A stretch of 64,000 nt of DNA from NCBI RefSeq assembly GCF_000090795.2, contig NW_003546280.1, positions 259,855 to 323,854 on the forward strand, given 5' to 3'. Source of the DNA: Amphimedon queenslandica. Its lineage: Eukaryota > Porifera > Demospongiae > Haplosclerida > Niphatidae. Shown one piece after another: positions 63,728 through 64,000 of this stretch. The position numbers and the translations under genes are program-made. Numbering within the stretch: position 1 is the stretch's first letter; the number at the start of each line of letters is the position of its first letter. The notes below the pieces were generated by a model that ran no database searches, was not told where the DNA came from, and saw only the letters and a list, made by a program, of their open reading frames with translations.

Positions 63728-64000
63728 AAATAATTAAAAATAAAATAACAAAGAAAATTATTCAATTAATGTAAGGTGTAATCATATCTACATTGTACCC
63801 CTACATGTAATTCAACCTCATTTATAGACATTTTATTCTGTTAATTATCATTCTTTTCTCATGTGCCTACATGTACAGTACATGTCCAGTACATGTACAG
63901 TACATGTATATACTCTCTCCCTTTCCTTCTCTCCTTACCACTGTTAAACATGGTAGCTCTTATTTCTTGTGATGACAATTGTCTCCTAATGGTCACATGA
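59796..64000 (-). CDS. PDE8: PDE8-type cyclic nucleotide phosphodiesterase, C-terminal part (5' end outside window)
   Basis: This enzyme hydrolyses cAMP; PDE8 forms are high-affinity and inhibitor-insensitive. Fourteen exons are visible: 63939->64000, 63615-63694, 63449-63526, 63227-63307, 62983-63043, 61836-61971, 61626-61719, 61290-61397, 61014-61144, 60743-60829, 60518-60623, 60163-60387, 59956-60004 and 59796-59896. Together they encode about 466 residues. Catalytic landmarks are [24 protein letters not shown] (HD metal site), [32 protein letters not shown] and the second metal site [30 protein letters not shown] is close to the human PDE8 sequence as I recall it, and closer than to PDE4 or PDE7. 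The PAS and REC domains expected in PDE8 would be outside the window. Confidence 0.93.
60062..60119. repeat. TACATG hexamer tract with inner direct repeat
   Basis: Two copies of ATTTACTGTACATGTACATG, each followed by more ACATGT units, in an intron of the PDE gene. Confidence 0.7.
60860..60907. repeat. Perfect 48-bp palindrome
   Basis: The 24-nt left arm, ATTTAGCAGCAATATACATG plus TACA, is followed directly by its exact reverse complement, with no spacer and no mismatch. It lies in a PDE intron, 30 bp upstream (in gene sense, downstream of the acceptor side) of the exon ending at 60829. The centre is made of ACATGT units. Confidence 0.9.
61735..61788. repeat. AAT microsatellite
   Basis: About 54 bp of AAT repeats in a PDE intron. 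Confidence 0.9.
62095..62860 (-). repeat. 186-bp tandem repeat, four cores (PDE intron)
   Basis: Perfect palindromes lie at 62262-62281, 62448-62467, 62634-62653 and 62820-62839, giving three steps of exactly 186 bp. The array is on the minus strand relative to the other arrays, so it is in the sense direction of its host gene. The units differ from each other by only scattered substitutions. Confidence 0.93.
63147..63194. repeat. AAT microsatellite
   Basis: About 48 bp of AAT repeats in a PDE intron. Confidence 0.9.
63346..63438. repeat. GA dinucleotide microsatellite
   Basis: About 93 bp of GA repeats, interrupted by a G9 run. On the gene's strand it is a TC tract between exons 63227-63307 and 63449-63526, very close to the donor of the latter. 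Confidence 0.95.

Overview
The window looks like nuclear DNA from an early-branching animal, most likely a demosponge of the Amphimedon type. The evidence is an AT-rich sequence, very dense genes on both strands, many introns of only about 42 to 60 nt, spliceosomal introns with GT-AG ends, metazoan orthologues that align along their whole length, and a giant cadherin. The species is an inference. Exon models were built by hand from splice signals, reading phase and family resemblance. Every complete model sums to a whole number of codons.

Layout. 1-2152 (+) is the 3' part of PRPF6, convergent with LCMT1 at 2258-3839 (-). LCMT1 diverges from NPC1 at 4220-11650 (+). A two-Ig membrane receptor follows at 12037-14071 (+), then a class III GLUT/trehalose-type sugar transporter at 14285-16121 (+). 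From 16534 to 21447 (-) lies a tandem array of four small single-pass, cysteine-rich membrane proteins that share an exon plan. Next on the same strand are a triple dsRNA-binding-domain protein (21873-24412) and ERGIC2 (24491-25534). ERGIC2 diverges from PSMD14/Rpn11 (25686-28083, +). A beta-helix plus multi-membrane-span protein occupies 28287-35892 (+). It converges with a DHRS11-like dehydrogenase (36089-37192, -). A cadherin of about 5,831 residues fills 37640-56302 (-), with almost the whole ectodomain in one 16.9-kb exon. IER3IP1/Yos1 (56692-57806, -) diverges from an unrecognised coiled-coil gene (57968-58955, +). A PDE8-type phosphodiesterase (59796 to beyond 64000, -) runs off the right edge.

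The housekeeping genes cover splicing, PP2A methylation, the proteasome, and ER-Golgi and lysosomal traffic. They are not an operon, but three divergent pairs share start-to-start gaps of only about 150-380 bp. NPC1 and the sugar transporter both carry acidic dileucine signals, so both may act on endolysosomal membranes.

The most unusual content falls into three groups. First, the cadherin has a strict two-domain super-repeat: every second domain carries a cysteine pair, and the position of the second cysteine covaries. Second, the array of receptor- or adaptor-like proteins with minimal ectodomains includes one with a four-tyrosine ITAM-like tail, and it lies near an Ig receptor with a twin YEEL motif. 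Third, a family of 177/186-bp tandem repeats with a conserved 20-bp palindromic core is scattered through introns of at least eight genes.
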